Source of the DNA: an uncultured Clostridia bacterium
Lineage (GTDB): Bacteria > Bacillota > Clostridia > Christensenellales > UBA1242
Direction of reading: 5' to 3'
Assembly (NCBI GenBank): GCA_947630745.1
Contig: CANRIT010000013.1
Location: forward strand, 1 to 35,592
Length of the DNA: 35,592 bases
The translations under genes and the position numbers were made by a program. This document shows positions 16,646 through 26,136 of the stretch, in pieces. Position 1 is the stretch's first letter, and each line of letters opens with the position of its first letter. The notes below the pieces were generated by a model. The model saw nothing but the letters and a program-made list of their open reading frames with translations. It searched no databases and was not told the origin of the DNA.

Positions 16646-16674
16646 TTGACAATTCGCTTGTTTTGTGTTAATAT
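16646..16674 (+). promoter_or_regulatory. Sigma-A promoter of the zinc-ribbon gene
   Basis: TTGACA (16646-16651), 17 nt, TAATAT (16669-16674); TAGGAG lies 6 nt before the ATG at 16694. Confidence 0.7.
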
Positions 16675-16693
16675 ATTATTATAGGAGTATGGT

Positions 16694-17143
16694 ATGAAAA
16701 CTTGCAAATTTTGTGGACAAGAAATTGGCACGGATGACAATTTTTGCCCGTTTTGTGGTGCAAAGGTAAATGAGGATACAACTGAAAACCAAAATCAAGA
16801 CCAAGTTAATTTAACAGAAAATCAAACAATAAAAAATGACGACACAAATCAACTTTCGCCTTTAACTGAAAGCGAGCAGCTAAGTGCAAATTTGCCCGCG
16901 CAAGGGTCTAATATAGATGCAACTAATTCAAAACCAAAATTCAGCGGTTTTGCCATTGCTGGCTTTGTGGTTTCGCTTGTTGGATTGTTTATCTTTGCAA
17001 TCGTAGGCGGGGTGATTGGTGTAATTATGTCCGCCTTTGCCCTTAAAGAAACAAAGCAGAACATCAAGCGCGGCCGTGGTCTTGCAATCGCTGGCCTGGT
17101 TATAAGCATAATTGATATAATCTCATTCTTTTTATTAATTTAA
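16694..17143 (+). CDS. Zinc-ribbon and DUF4190-type membrane protein
   Basis: 149 residues. An N-terminal zinc ribbon (Cys4, Cys7, Cys18, Cys21 in CKFCG and CPFCG) is joined by an Asn/Gln/Thr-rich linker (about 28-80) to a two-helix membrane unit: FAIAGFVVSLVGLF... (about 83-115), a basic loop ETKQNIKRGRG, and GLAIAGLVISIIDIISFF (129-149). The repeated G-AIAG-V-S pattern is typical of DUF4190. No biochemical role is established; such proteins are thought to sense or scaffold at the membrane. It has its own promoter and is not in an operon with its neighbours. Confidence 0.75.
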   Translation: MKTCKFCGQEIGTDDNFCPFCGAKVNEDTTENQNQDQVNLTENQTIKNDDTNQLSPLTESEQLSANLPAQGSNIDATNSKPKFSGFAIAGFVVSLVGLFIFAIVGGVIGVIMSAFALKETKQNIKRGRGLAIAGLVISIIDIISFFLLI

Positions 17144-17175
17144 CAAAAATTTTAAAAAAATTTTTTAAAAACATA

Positions 17176-17204
17176 TTGACAAACCAAAAATTATAGTGTA
17201 TAAT
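17176..17204 (+). promoter_or_regulatory. Consensus sigma-A promoter of the structured leader
   Basis: TTGACA (17176-17181), 17 nt, TATAAT (17199-17204), a perfect consensus pair. Transcription should begin near 17211, giving a leader of about 410 nt before the ATG at 17625. Confidence 0.85.
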
Positions 17205-17210
17205 GGTTGC

Positions 17211-17624
17211 GTAAAAGGAAGTAGTTTCACCAATTTAGGTGTCTACTGGCGTCAGTACGGTTAACAGCCCGCCTTTAGAGTGAAGTTTTCATTAACAAAA
17301 CTTTTATTTAAGGGAGGGTATTTTTATATCTTAGTCGATACTCCGCGGGTGTAGACAGATATAATACCCCTTACATTTCGCACTGCAAACCATAAATGAT
17401 TGCAGCGTTCATTTAAAGGAGGAATTATATCAAGCAAGACCTACGAAGCGTAGACGATATAATATCCTCACAAATTTCGCACTGCAAACCATAAATGGTT
17501 GCAGCGTTCATTTAAAGGAGGAATTATATCAAGCAAGACCTACGAAGCGTAGACGATATAATATCCTCACAAATTTCGCACTGCAAACCATAAATGGTTG
17601 CAGCGTTCATTTAAAGGAGGAATT
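17211..17624 (+). ncRNA. Long structured 5' leader (possible cis-regulatory RNA)
   Basis: No open frame is seen. The first 110 nt can fold in competing ways: GTAG/CTAC around CACC/GGTG (17221-17246), or TACTG-GCGT-CAGTA (17244-17257), which shares the CTAC bases. AAGTTTT/AAAACTT (17283-17303) followed by a short T run is a weak attenuator candidate. Then comes a degenerate Shine-Dalgarno hairpin (17311-17370: AGGGAGGGTAT against GATATAATACCCC) and the 99-bp repeats, leading to the real AAAGGAGG before the ATG. Alternating structures and trapped ribosome sites suggest translational control. It does not match a riboswitch class I know. Confidence 0.55.
17379..17624 (+). repeat. 99-bp tandem repeat carrying a Shine-Dalgarno hairpin
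   Basis: Copies begin at 17379, 17478 and 17577 (period exactly 99; the third is cut short by the gene at AATTAT|G). Copies 1 and 2 are almost identical. Each has a stem CTGCAA-CCA/TGG-TTGCAG, then TTTAAAGGAGGAATTAT, then, in the two full copies, TTATATC pairing with GATATAA and GAGGA with TCCTC, enclosing a small hairpin CTACG-AAG-CGTAG. The AGGAGG is therefore buried in a stem in the two full copies and free only in the last, where ATG follows. Confidence 0.9.
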
Positions 17625-18008
17625 ATGAAGAAAAGTTTAATTGCAAGTTTGTTGGCAACGGGTGTGGTTTTGGCATCGGTCGGCGTTGCGGGCTGCGAGG
17701 AAAACGATGTTGGATATGCTGCATATGTTAGCAAAGAGTTGGTGCAATCAAACCTAATTGTTGCATGCATTGAGCGTAACGAACAAAATCAGCAAATCCG
17801 CAAACTTCACCGCGCAGACGAGTACGTTTTGGGTAAACACTTAGGTTATCGGTCTGGCTTTAACACGGGTGCGCCATACTTGGATTTTTCATGCGGAAAA
17901 AACGACAAAAAGACTTTTGACTTTGATGCTTATCCAGATGGTTTTCCACAAGAGAGTGAGTATGACGAAATTTGCTACGACTGTTTCCCAGAATTAAAAA
18001 ATAGATAA
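17625..18008 (+). CDS. Small lipoprotein, paralogue 1 (unknown family)
   Basis: 127 residues from ATG 17625; a TTG at 17598 is in frame but lies upstream of the Shine-Dalgarno. Lipoprotein signal with lipobox VAGC (Cys24). The mature part shares with the next gene NLIVACIE-NEQN (47-58), KLH--D-YV, FDFDAYPDG and the end YDEICYDCFPE, which contains a conserved C-x-x-C. With the Cys in VACI and in the FSCG segment, four mature cysteines could form two disulfides or a metal site. I recognise no family. The gene is placed directly behind the 99-bp repeat leader, which probably sets its translation. Confidence 0.75.
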   Translation: MKKSLIASLLATGVVLASVGVAGCEENDVGYAAYVSKELVQSNLIVACIERNEQNQQIRKLHRADEYVLGKHLGYRSGFNTGAPYLDFSCGKNDKKTFDFDAYPDGFPQESEYDEICYDCFPELKNR

Positions 18009-18035
18009 TTATAAATGAATTAAAAGGAGAAAATT

Positions 18036-18416
18036 ATGTTAAAAAAGAGATTAATCAGTGTATTATTGGCAGCGGGTGTTGTGGCTGGTGTTGCTACGGC
18101 GACAGGCTGTAAAAAGACAAAATATTTTGTTGACAGAGGGAAAGCTCTTGTTCAACCAAATCTGATTGTTGCTTGCATAGAAAAAAATGAACAAAACAAA
18201 TACATCACAAAGCTACACAAATCAGACAAATATGTGTATCTTGGCAAAGTAGAGGGTGATACTAGTGCATATGTTTATGGCAACTATTATGACTTTTTCT
18301 GCAGCAAGGATAGCATTGAAAGCGATCAAATATACGCCTATCCAGACGGCATTCCGCAAAAGAGCGTGTACGATGAGATGTGCGACATTTGCTTTCCAGA
18401 ATACAGCAAAAACTAA
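18036..18416 (+). CDS. Small lipoprotein, paralogue 2 (unknown family)
   Basis: 126 residues. Signal peptide with lipobox ATGC (Cys25), a Lys-rich start of the mature part, then NLIVACIEKNEQN, KLHKSDKYVYLG, FFCSKD, IYAYPDGIPQ and YDEMCDICFPE, collinear with the upstream paralogue, with the same four mature cysteines. AAAGGAG lies before the ATG and the gap from the first gene is 27 bp, so they share the long leader and the terminator at 18436. Tandem duplication is the simplest origin; the level of divergence suggests it is not recent. Confidence 0.75.
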   Translation: MLKKRLISVLLAAGVVAGVATATGCKKTKYFVDRGKALVQPNLIVACIEKNEQNKYITKLHKSDKYVYLGKVEGDTSAYVYGNYYDFFCSKDSIESDQIYAYPDGIPQKSVYDEMCDICFPEYSKN

Positions 18417-18435
18417 AAATTTGTTATTTTAAATC

Positions 18436-18465
18436 AAAAAATCGAGCATTTTGCCCGATTTTTTT
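18436..18465. terminator. Bidirectional intrinsic terminator
   Basis: AAAAAATCGAGC, loop ATTTT, GCCCGATTTTTTT; one A-C mismatch on the plus strand becomes a G-U pair on the minus strand. It ends the lipoprotein pair and could also stop gapA read-through. The 233 bp from here to gapA are AT-rich with no gene or strong motif that I can see. Confidence 0.7.
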
Positions 18466-18698
18466 AATTTTTTCTTAAATTTTAAGTTTTATATTTGAAA
18501 TTAATATTAAGATTTATTGTGTTTACTTTATTAATTATGATTTAGTTAATATCCTTTTCATTTTAAGTTATTAAGTTGATGAGATAAAGTTTTTATAATT
18601 GTTATCTTGTTTAATTTATTTGACTAGTCTTTTGTTAATTGTTTAATTTCACATTTTTTAGATTTTGAATTGCTTTTATTTTTAATTTATTGTAATTT

Positions 18699-19733
<1,035 letters not shown>

Positions 19734-19746
19734 TTATCTTATTTTT

Positions 19747-19775
19747 ATTTTATAGCCAATTAAATTATTTGTCAA
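19747..19775 (-). promoter_or_regulatory. Sigma-A promoter of gapA
   Basis: Minus strand: TTGACA (19775-19770), 17 nt, TAAAAT (19752-19747). Confidence 0.75.
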
Positions 19776-19815
19776 ACAATATTTTAAAAATTTGTTTATT
19801 GTTAAAAATTATTTT

Positions 19816-20388
19816 ATGATTTACGCAATTTTAAGCTACCTTGTTGTTAGCATCGCTATGATTTTTGTCTGCAAGTTTAAAAACACGCGCACCAAACCAA
19901 TACAAAATCTGCAACTTAAAAAATATGGGCTGGTGTTTATTTCGCACGCCCGCCACAAAATAAGGGTGGGGGAAGCAAAAATTTTGCAACTTGACACGGC
20001 AGCCTACATCAAGCGCGCGCACAAAACCATAGTGCTAAAAAATGTGGATAAAATTTTTGTAAAAGGCGAATGGCTGTATTTCACCGCGCTGGGCGAAGTT
20101 AAAATAATTTTCAACTGCAAAAAATTTTACCGCTATTTCAATGTTAAAATAAGTTCGCCCAAGTTTGATTTGTCCCCAATAAAACAGCAAGCCTTGCAGC
20201 AGATTTTGGATAATCTTTTCAACCTAAACGCGTGCAATTTGGTTAAACGCTACATTTTTATTTTGACCGAAGTGCTAAAAATCACCCTGTCCTCCAGCCG
20301 CGTGGAAGTTAGGCAAAACAATTTTGCCATTCCGTTCACCTTAACTTACAAAGCCAATCATAAACTTATGCATTTGCAAGTAAATTAA
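19816..20388 (+). CDS. Unknown membrane-anchored protein
   Basis: 190 residues from ATG 19816 (an in-frame TTG exists at 19792). One N-terminal membrane helix, MIYAILSYLVVSIAMIFVCKF, is followed by a basic, apparently cytosolic domain with alternating beta-type hydrophobics (KTIVLKNVDKIFVKGEWLYFTALGEVKIIF, about 73-102) that suggest a small beta-fold, and a C-terminal LTLTYKANHK tail. I do not recognise the family. There is no clear Shine-Dalgarno and no clear promoter. It diverges from gapA and is followed by a separate promoter, so it seems to be a single gene. Confidence 0.6.
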   Translation: MIYAILSYLVVSIAMIFVCKFKNTRTKPIQNLQLKKYGLVFISHARHKIRVGEAKILQLDTAAYIKRAHKTIVLKNVDKIFVKGEWLYFTALGEVKIIFNCKKFYRYFNVKISSPKFDLSPIKQQALQQILDNLFNLNACNLVKRYIFILTEVLKITLSSSRVEVRQNNFAIPFTLTYKANHKLMHLQVN

Positions 20389-20405
20389 AAACTTTTTAAA
20401 AAGTA

Positions 20406-20433
20406 TTGACAAAATTTTTGTCCGTGATATAAT
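20406..20433 (+). promoter_or_regulatory. Sigma-A promoter of the 20453 gene
   Basis: TTGACA (20406-20411), 16 nt, TATAAT (20428-20433), with TGA before the -10. GAGGTG lies before the ATG. Confidence 0.8.
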
Positions 20434-20452
20434 AATGCCAGTGAGGTGAATT

Positions 20453-20947
20453 ATGAATATCAAAAAAGTTGATGTAAATTTTGGTTACAACTATAATGTT
20501 AAGCAATTTTCAAATGAAGGCAACGATGTTATGGAACAGATAAACCAAAGCATAATTGAAGAATTTATGCAAGAATTTGAAAATTCTTATACCGCACATA
20601 CTGGTTTTTACAAAGAAAGAGTTAAAGATGTTTCCTATTCCCAAGTTTATACCGATCCAACTAGGGATAAGGCGACTATTTTGGTTGGATTTACAATGGG
20701 AAATGACAAATTTGAACAAGAAATGTATGTTTTATTAAATGCAACCGACTGTGTAATTAATCCAGAAGTAGACGAAATTTTTACTAATTTGATAACAAAA
20801 ATTTGGCGCAATGTGCTGCTTAATCATTTCCGCGAACAAGTCACTCCATATTTAAAAGCAGAAAAGGCAAAAAAGCAACAAGAAATTAATGGCTTGCAGA
20901 AAGAATTGGAAAACGAATTTACGTTTGACGATGGCGTAAAAATTTAA
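20453..20947 (+). CDS. Unknown soluble protein
   Basis: 164 residues, no signal peptide or membrane segment. The middle (about 60-115: SYSQVYTDPTRDKATILVGFTMGNDKFEQEMYVLLNATD) looks like an alpha/beta fold, followed by a charged helix with coiled-coil character (HFREQVTPYLKAEKAKKQQEINGLQKELENEF). No family recognised. It has its own consensus promoter, a good ribosome site and a strong terminator, so it is a genuine single-gene unit, probably well expressed. Confidence 0.7.
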   Translation: MNIKKVDVNFGYNYNVKQFSNEGNDVMEQINQSIIEEFMQEFENSYTAHTGFYKERVKDVSYSQVYTDPTRDKATILVGFTMGNDKFEQEMYVLLNATDCVINPEVDEIFTNLITKIWRNVLLNHFREQVTPYLKAEKAKKQQEINGLQKELENEFTFDDGVKI

Positions 20948-20948
20948 G

Positions 20949-20970
20949 TTGGCGTTAAGCCAATTTTTTT
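20949..20970 (+). terminator. Intrinsic terminator
   Basis: TTGGC (20949-20953), loop GTTAA, GCCAA (20959-20963), then T7. Confidence 0.9.
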
Positions 20971-21112
20971 ATGGGTTTTGTTGTTTTTTAATTAATGTTT
21001 GCGTTTTTTTATTTTTATTAAATTTAACAATATTTTAAGATTTTTTTATTATTGAAGTAAAAATCTTTACATTTAATTTGTTAATTATAGTTTGATTGCC
21101 GTGGTAAATCAT

Positions 21113-21141
21113 TTGTAAAATTTGCGTGTATTTGATATAAT
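21113..21141 (+). promoter_or_regulatory. Sigma-A promoter of rarA
   Basis: TTGTAA (21113-21118), 17 nt, TATAAT (21136-21141), preceded by TGA. The start of RNA is predicted near 21148, which excludes the in-frame ATG at 21144. Confidence 0.75.
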
Positions 21142-21155
21142 ATATGCGAGGAATT

Positions 21156-22391
21156 ATGGATAGTTTATTTGAAAATTTACATAACGACAAAAAGCCGCTT
21201 GCTGAGCGCATGCGCCCAAAAACACTGGATGATGTGGTTGGGCAAAAGCACATTTTGGGCAAGGGCAAACTTTTGCGCCGCCTTATTGAAGCAAAGCGTG
21301 TGCCAAGTGTAATTTTTTATGGCCCGCCAGGCACAGGGAAAACAACGCTGGCGCAGATTATTGCCGATACAAGCAATTCCAATTTTGTAAAACTTAACGC
21401 CATTTCAAACGGGGTGGCGGATGTTAAAGCGGTGATAGATAAGGCGAAGTCGGATTTTGAACTTTATGGCAAAAAAACCTATCTTTTGCTTGACGAATGC
21501 CACCGTTGGAGCAAGGCACAAAGCGATAGTTTGCTTGCAAGTCTTGAAAACGGCTACATAAATTTTGTTGGTTGCACAACAGAAAACCCAGCGTACAGCA
21601 TGACGCGCGCAATTGTTTCGCGTTGCAGTGTGTTTGAATTTAAACGCCTTGACGAAAAGGACATTGTAGAAGTTTTAAGGCACGCAATTGAAAAGGACGA
21701 AATTTTAAGCAAGTTTAAAATTGTAATAGACAGCGAATCGCTAAACTATTTTGCCAGCGCGTGCGGCGGGGATGTGCGCAGTGCGTTAAATGGGCTGGAA
21801 ATTGGCGTTATCACCACAAAAGCCAACAAAAAGGGCGAAATTGTTATAACCAAAGATGTGGCTGCCGAATGCTTGCAGAAAAAGGCGCTTACGCTTAATG
21901 ATGATGTGTATTATCACATTTTAAGCGCGTATTGCAAAAGCCTGCGTGGAAGCGACACCACGGCTGCACTTTACTATGCAAATAGGCTTATAGAAGCGGG
22001 GGTTGAACCACAAATTTTGGCGCGCCGCCTTATTGCACACGCCAGCGAAGATGTAGGCTTGTCCGCACCAAACGCGCTGTTGCAATCGTGCGCCGCCTTG
22101 TACGCGCTTGATAATCTTGGCATGCCAGAAGGCAATTTGGCACTTACCCAAGCTATAATTTATGTGTGTGAATCGCCAAAAGATAATCGTGTTGTTATTG
22201 CCAAAGACATGGCAATTGAAGATGCGCGCAATCACGCAGACGACCGCATACCTGATTACCTTAAAAACCACACCGAGGCAAGCAAAAACTACAAATATCC
22301 GCACGACTATGGCGGGTGGGTAGAACAACAATATTTGCCGGACAGCCTGAAAGATCGTTGCTATTTCAAACGCAGAGAGAAAAAGCAATAA
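21156..22391 (+). CDS. rarA: Replication-associated recombination protein A (RarA/MgsA)
   Basis: 411 residues from ATG 21156, after GAGGAATT. AAA+ ATPase with Walker A GPPGTGKT (56-63), Walker B LLLDE (110-114), sensor 1 CTTENPA, and arginine finger region AIVSRCSVFEF; the C-terminal half is the RarA tetramerisation domain. It acts at stalled replication forks with SSB and DNA polymerase. The last 28 residues or so (from YGGWVEQQYLPDSL) are repeated, as a diverged copy, 3.8 kb downstream at 26137-26245. The end present here uses codons such as CTG and AGA-GAG, unlike the rest of the gene, so it was probably acquired together with the downstream protease gene. Reading frame and length remain normal. 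Confidence 0.95.
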   Translation: MDSLFENLHNDKKPLAERMRPKTLDDVVGQKHILGKGKLLRRLIEAKRVPSVIFYGPPGTGKTTLAQIIADTSNSNFVKLNAISNGVADVKAVIDKAKSDFELYGKKTYLLLDECHRWSKAQSDSLLASLENGYINFVGCTTENPAYSMTRAIVSRCSVFEFKRLDEKDIVEVLRHAIEKDEILSKFKIVIDSESLNYFASACGGDVRSALNGLEIGVITTKANKKGEIVITKDVAAECLQKKALTLNDDVYYHILSAYCKSLRGSDTTAALYYANRLIEAGVEPQILARRLIAHASEDVGLSAPNALLQSCAALYALDNLGMPEGNLALTQAIIYVCESPKDNRVVIAKDMAIEDARNHADDRIPDYLKNHTEASKNYKYPHDYGGWVEQQYLPDSLKDRCYFKRREKKQ

Positions 22392-22406
22392 TCTGACTGC
22401 CATCGT

Positions 22407-22435
22407 TTGACTTTTGACTAAAAATTTTGTAAAAT
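22407..22435 (+). promoter_or_regulatory. Sigma-A promoter of the secreted protease
   Basis: TTGACT (22407-22412), 17 nt, TAAAAT (22430-22435). It lies in the short gap after the new rarA stop and favours ATG 22449 over ATG 22440. Confidence 0.65.
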
Positions 22436-22448
22436 CATAATGGAACTT

Positions 22449-25400
22449 ATGAAAAAACACTTTTTATCCATTATGATTTTTTGTTCGGTTATTCTTTTCT
22501 CACTTGGAGCGGGAGTTTTTTCTTTTAATTATCAAGCAAATTTATTTGCGAGTGCTTCAGCCCAGGAAGTTGAAGTTTATAAAGACGGTGCTCCGGAAAA
22601 CCTAACGGAGCTTCAAACGGCAAGTGATGGTCAGCTTGATCATTGGGCTACAAATCTCGATAAATTTGATGGCAGAAACTTAAATTACATAACTCGTCAC
22701 GATAATCAAGGCGGTATGGGAATTTGCTGGGCATATGCAGCTGTTGGTGCGGTTGAAGCCAACATTCTGCGGGACAGTGTCGATCCGAATGTTAACAGAG
22801 AAACGCTAAATTTAGATGAGAGAATTGCAGCATATGGTCGTTTTAATAGAGATGGCGAAAATGACCCTCTTTATCTTACAACAAACGACACTTACAGCAG
22901 TAGCACTTGGAAGAGTAGCGGTGATTTTGCTCATAATGCATTTATGGCAATGACACAGGGTTTTTTGCTTGTTGATCAGGTTTCAAATGAGGGGTGGACA
23001 GAAAGTGCTTACAAGCGAGGACTTTCGCAATCAAAATATTTTGTCCAGGGATTTAAGCAAATTGATCACACCGAAGAGGCTATCAAACGTGCAATACTTG
23101 AATATGGCAGTGTCACAATGGAATATAAGGCACCGGATAGCTACACTCGAACATATCTCTACCATGCTGAAAACGCCACAGGCCATGCATCGCTTATTAT
23201 CGGCTGGGATGATAGCATTCCAAAAGAATGGTTTGGCCCAGATAAGCCTTCATCAAACGGTGCTTGGATTGTCAAAAACAGTTGGGGATATGGTGGAGAC
23301 GGAGGCGTAAACGGAACTTGTGCTTTTTATCTATCATATAGCTCCTATATGTCCGATAACCTTTATGTTGTTGACATGGGATTACGAGAGGATTATCAAA
23401 ATATTTATTATTATGACGGCTCTATAAGCGATAATACGATGCAATATACTGCCGATGCTTATGGTGCAATTTATGAGGCAAAACTTGCCGCCTCCAATCA
23501 AAAGGAAGAGCTTGCTGCCGTTTCTTTTGGCATTTGGAATAATAATGCAACTGTCAACATTGATGTTTACAAGTTGGAGGAGGCGAATTTTGCCAATGTT
23601 AACTCCGGAATCAACAAACCTGACTCTGGTCAATTGATTGGTTATAAACATGATGTTTATTTTGAAGATGACGGATTTTATACTGTTGACTTTGATGATC
23701 CTATAGGACTACAAAGTGGCGAAATTTTTTCAATTGTTATAAGTGGCAGGGACTCAAACAATGGCTGTCTACATCCATATTTTGCACAGGATTACGTCGA
23801 CTCAATAAATGATATGACCTACATGAAATATGGCAACGAGTGGACCAGTTTTAAGGGATATAAAGACAGTTATCCTGGAAAAACTGCAGGCTCAAGCGTT
23901 AGACTTCGTGCAATAACAAACGTTGTCAAAACTTCTAACTCTTATGATAACGATTTGTCGCAAGCGAGAATTGAACTTGACAGCAGGCTTGTCTATTATG
24001 AAAAGGGCAAAACTCAAACGCCAACGTTTATGGTCTATATTGGAAATAGAATTTTGCAGGAAGATGCGGATTATGAAGTTGCTTATCTTGACAATTCAGA
24101 GCCCGGAATTGCAACGGTAACAATAAATGGAATTGGCGATTATCATGGCCAGCAATCAACCACTTTTGAAATAGCAAAACCTGAATATCCGCCTGGCATG
24201 ATAACAGGTGGGCGAATTGAAGTTTACAGCAATACAAACAGCCTATACCAAGTTCCTGTTCCAGATGGATGGAAATGGGGAGAAACGCAAGATATAACGC
24301 TCAAAACAGGATTGTCTGAATGGGGTTATCAGTTGAAATATATAGGTGACGATGCACAATTTTATCAAAAACTTACTTACAGTGTCAGAATTTATAAGAA
24401 CAACACGCCTAGACCTTTGCAAGTGGATTTAGAGGGATCATCAGTCACAATCAATGGCAAATACTCATACACAGGCTCGGAAATTCAGCCAAGCGTGTGG
24501 GTTGTTTGCAAAGGGCATGAGCTGAAGCTAGGCAGTGATTACACTGTGCAATATCAAAACAACACTGATTATGGCACAGCAACAGTTATAATAACCGGTC
24601 AAGGTGCTTACACCGGGCAAGCCACAAAAGAGTTTCAAATACGAAAGGCAAAATGGCCAAGCGATCGGCCAAAGAGCATAATTTATGTTGACAAAGATAC
24701 AAAGAATTTAAGCCAAATTTCACTCGATTGCCCGGGTTGGACCTGGCAAAAGCACTTTGAACTAACAAGCAATGAAGTTGAGGCTACAGCCATCTACACT
24801 GGAACGGGAGCAAGCAATTATGCAAACACAAAGATGGTTGTCACGATTATCCGTGGAAGTGAAACGGAAAGAAAGAACATTGCCACAATTTCAGAGTTGA
24901 AACTAGAGCAAACAGAGTATGTATATAACGGGCAGGCGAAAATGCCGGATGTTATTGCGAAGGATGGAGATGTTGAACTTTCAAAAGGCACTGATTTTAA
25001 TGTGGAATATCGAAATAACACGGAAGCCGGTCAAGCGAGTGTTATTATCACGGGCATAAATGGCTACACAGGCTCAACAACGCTCACTTTCGACATTAAA
25101 AAAGCCGAGAGAACGGATTTTAAGGTTATTATGGCAGATTGGACTTATGGGCAGTTGGAATCAGAGCCACACACCGAAGGGCAACTTGAAAATGCGAATG
25201 TGACTTATTCATATTCCACAAGACGAGAAGGCAGTTATTCGCCTATAAAACCTACACAAGCCGGCACTTATTGGATAAAGGCAGTGATTGACGCATCACG
25301 CAACTATAACGCTGCCGAAAATATAACAGAGTTCACTATTTCAAAGGCAGATAATCCGCCAAATATGCCAGGAGCTGAAATGACAATCAGCAGAAAGGCA

Positions 25401-26117
25401 AAGACTTTGCAGGATGTTGAACTTAACGCTGAGGGTTGGCAGTGGGAAACTGCGAGTTTGAAAATCAGCGGTGAAACTATGACCGCTATGGCGGTTTACT
25501 CGGACAGAGAAAACTATGTAAACTACCGCATAGAAATCACACTAACAAAAGAGGAGCCTAAGGATGTTTCAAAATTGAGCGTCGAGTTGGAAATTAAAAC
25601 TTTTGTTTATAATGGGACAGATAGAACACCTAAAATTGTGGCAAAGGATGGTGATTTAACTCTTACTTTGGGCGTTGATTACGATGTTCAATATCAAAAC
25701 AATAAGCTTGCGGGACAGGGCAAAGCAATTGTTACTTTCAAAAATGACTATACAGGCACAAAAGAACTTGTCTTCACAATTTCAAAGGCGGAAAAACCGA
25801 ATGTTGACACAACAATTCGCGTAACTCAAAAAGTTACAAAATTATCTGATATAAAACTACCAAATGGTTTTGTCTGGGAAAATGAAAATTTGGAAACTTC
25901 GGCCAACAAAATTACAGCGAAAGCAATTTATAAAGGCGCGGATGCGGATTGTTATAAAACAAAGGAAGTTTATTTTGAAATAACAATTACTAATGAATCC
26001 GAGACAGAACCTATGTCTATTGGTTTAATTTGGACGATTATACTTTCGCCAGTTGTTGTTGGTGCTGTTGCTTGTGTTATATTTGCAATTGGAAGACACA
26101 AGCGAAATATGTGGTAA
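22449..26117 (+). CDS. Secreted papain-like cysteine protease with repeat modules and a C-terminal membrane anchor
   Basis: 1222 residues. Signal peptide 1-38 (cleavage near ASASA-QE). C1-type protease domain about 55-310: oxyanion Gln87, Cys93 in GMGICWAYA, His246 in GHASLIIGW, Asn277 in VKNSWGYGG. A beta-rich lectin-like region (about 315-495) follows, as is usual in Clostridia C1 proteases. Then two module types alternate about four times: an Ig-like unit (VYNG---P-V--KDG--L--GTDY-V-Y-NN---G-A-V-ITG---YTG, for example from about 815) and a unit with P-GW-W. It ends with a helix IGLIWTIILSPVVVGAVACVIFAI and the basic tail GRHKRNMW; no LPXTG. It probably degrades external protein while tethered to the membrane. 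It sits between two rarA ends and seems poor in the GCG/CGC codons of its neighbours, which suggests transfer. Confidence 0.9.
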   Translation: MKKHFLSIMIFCSVILFSLGAGVFSFNYQANLFASASAQEVEVYKDGAPENLTELQTASDGQLDHWATNLDKFDGRNLNYITRHDNQGGMGICWAYAAVGAVEANILRDSVDPNVNRETLNLDERIAAYGRFNRDGENDPLYLTTNDTYSSSTWKSSGDFAHNAFMAMTQGFLLVDQVSNEGWTESAYKRGLSQSKYFVQGFKQIDHTEEAIKRAILEYGSVTMEYKAPDSYTRTYLYHAENATGHASLIIGWDDSIPKEWFGPDKPSSNGAWIVKNSWGYGGDGGVNGTCAFYLSYSSYMSDNLYVVDMGLREDYQNIYYYDGSISDNTMQYTADAYGAIYEAKLAASNQKEELAAVSFGIWNNNATVNIDVYKLEEANFANVNSGINKPDSGQLIGYKHDVYFEDDGFYTVDFDDPIGLQSGEIFSIVISGRDSNNGCLHPYFAQDYVDSINDMTYMKYGNEWTSFKGYKDSYPGKTAGSSVRLRAITNVVKTSNSYDNDLSQARIELDSRLVYYEKGKTQTPTFMVYIGNRILQEDADYEVAYLDNSEPGIATVTINGIGDYHGQQSTTFEIAKPEYPPGMITGGRIEVYSNTNSLYQVPVPDGWKWGETQDITLKTGLSEWGYQLKYIGDDAQFYQKLTYSVRIYKNNTPRPLQVDLEGSSVTINGKYSYTGSEIQPSVWVVCKGHELKLGSDYTVQYQNNTDYGTATVIITGQGAYTGQATKEFQIRKAKWPSDRPKSIIYVDKDTKNLSQISLDCPGWTWQKHFELTSNEVEATAIYTGTGASNYANTKMVVTIIRGSETERKNIATISELKLEQTEYVYNGQAKMPDVIAKDGDVELSKGTDFNVEYRNNTEAGQASVIITGINGYTGSTTLTFDIKKAERTDFKVIMADWTYGQLESEPHTEGQLENANVTYSYSTRREGSYSPIKPTQAGTYWIKAVIDASRNYNAAENITEFTISKADNPPNMPGAEMTISRKAKTLQDVELNAEGWQWETASLKISGETMTAMAVYSDRENYVNYRIEITLTKEEPKDVSKLSVELEIKTFVYNGTDRTPKIVAKDGDLTLTLGVDYDVQYQNNKLAGQGKAIVTFKNDYTGTKELVFTISKAEKPNVDTTIRVTQKVTKLSDIKLPNGFVWENENLETSANKITAKAIYKGADADCYKTKEVYFEITITNESETEPMSIGLIWTIILSPVVVGAVACVIFAIGRHKRNMW

Positions 26118-26136
26118 TTATAAACCATTAAACTAG

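Noticed and set aside
17211..17310. Known riboswitch (glutamine, ZTP, THF, c-di-GMP, preQ1)
   Set aside because: Short resemblances only; none of the conserved cores is complete.
17458..17463. TATAAT in each 99-bp repeat as tandem promoters
   Set aside because: No -35 stands 16-18 nt upstream (CAAGAC there), and the same bases pair perfectly with TTATATC in the hairpin.
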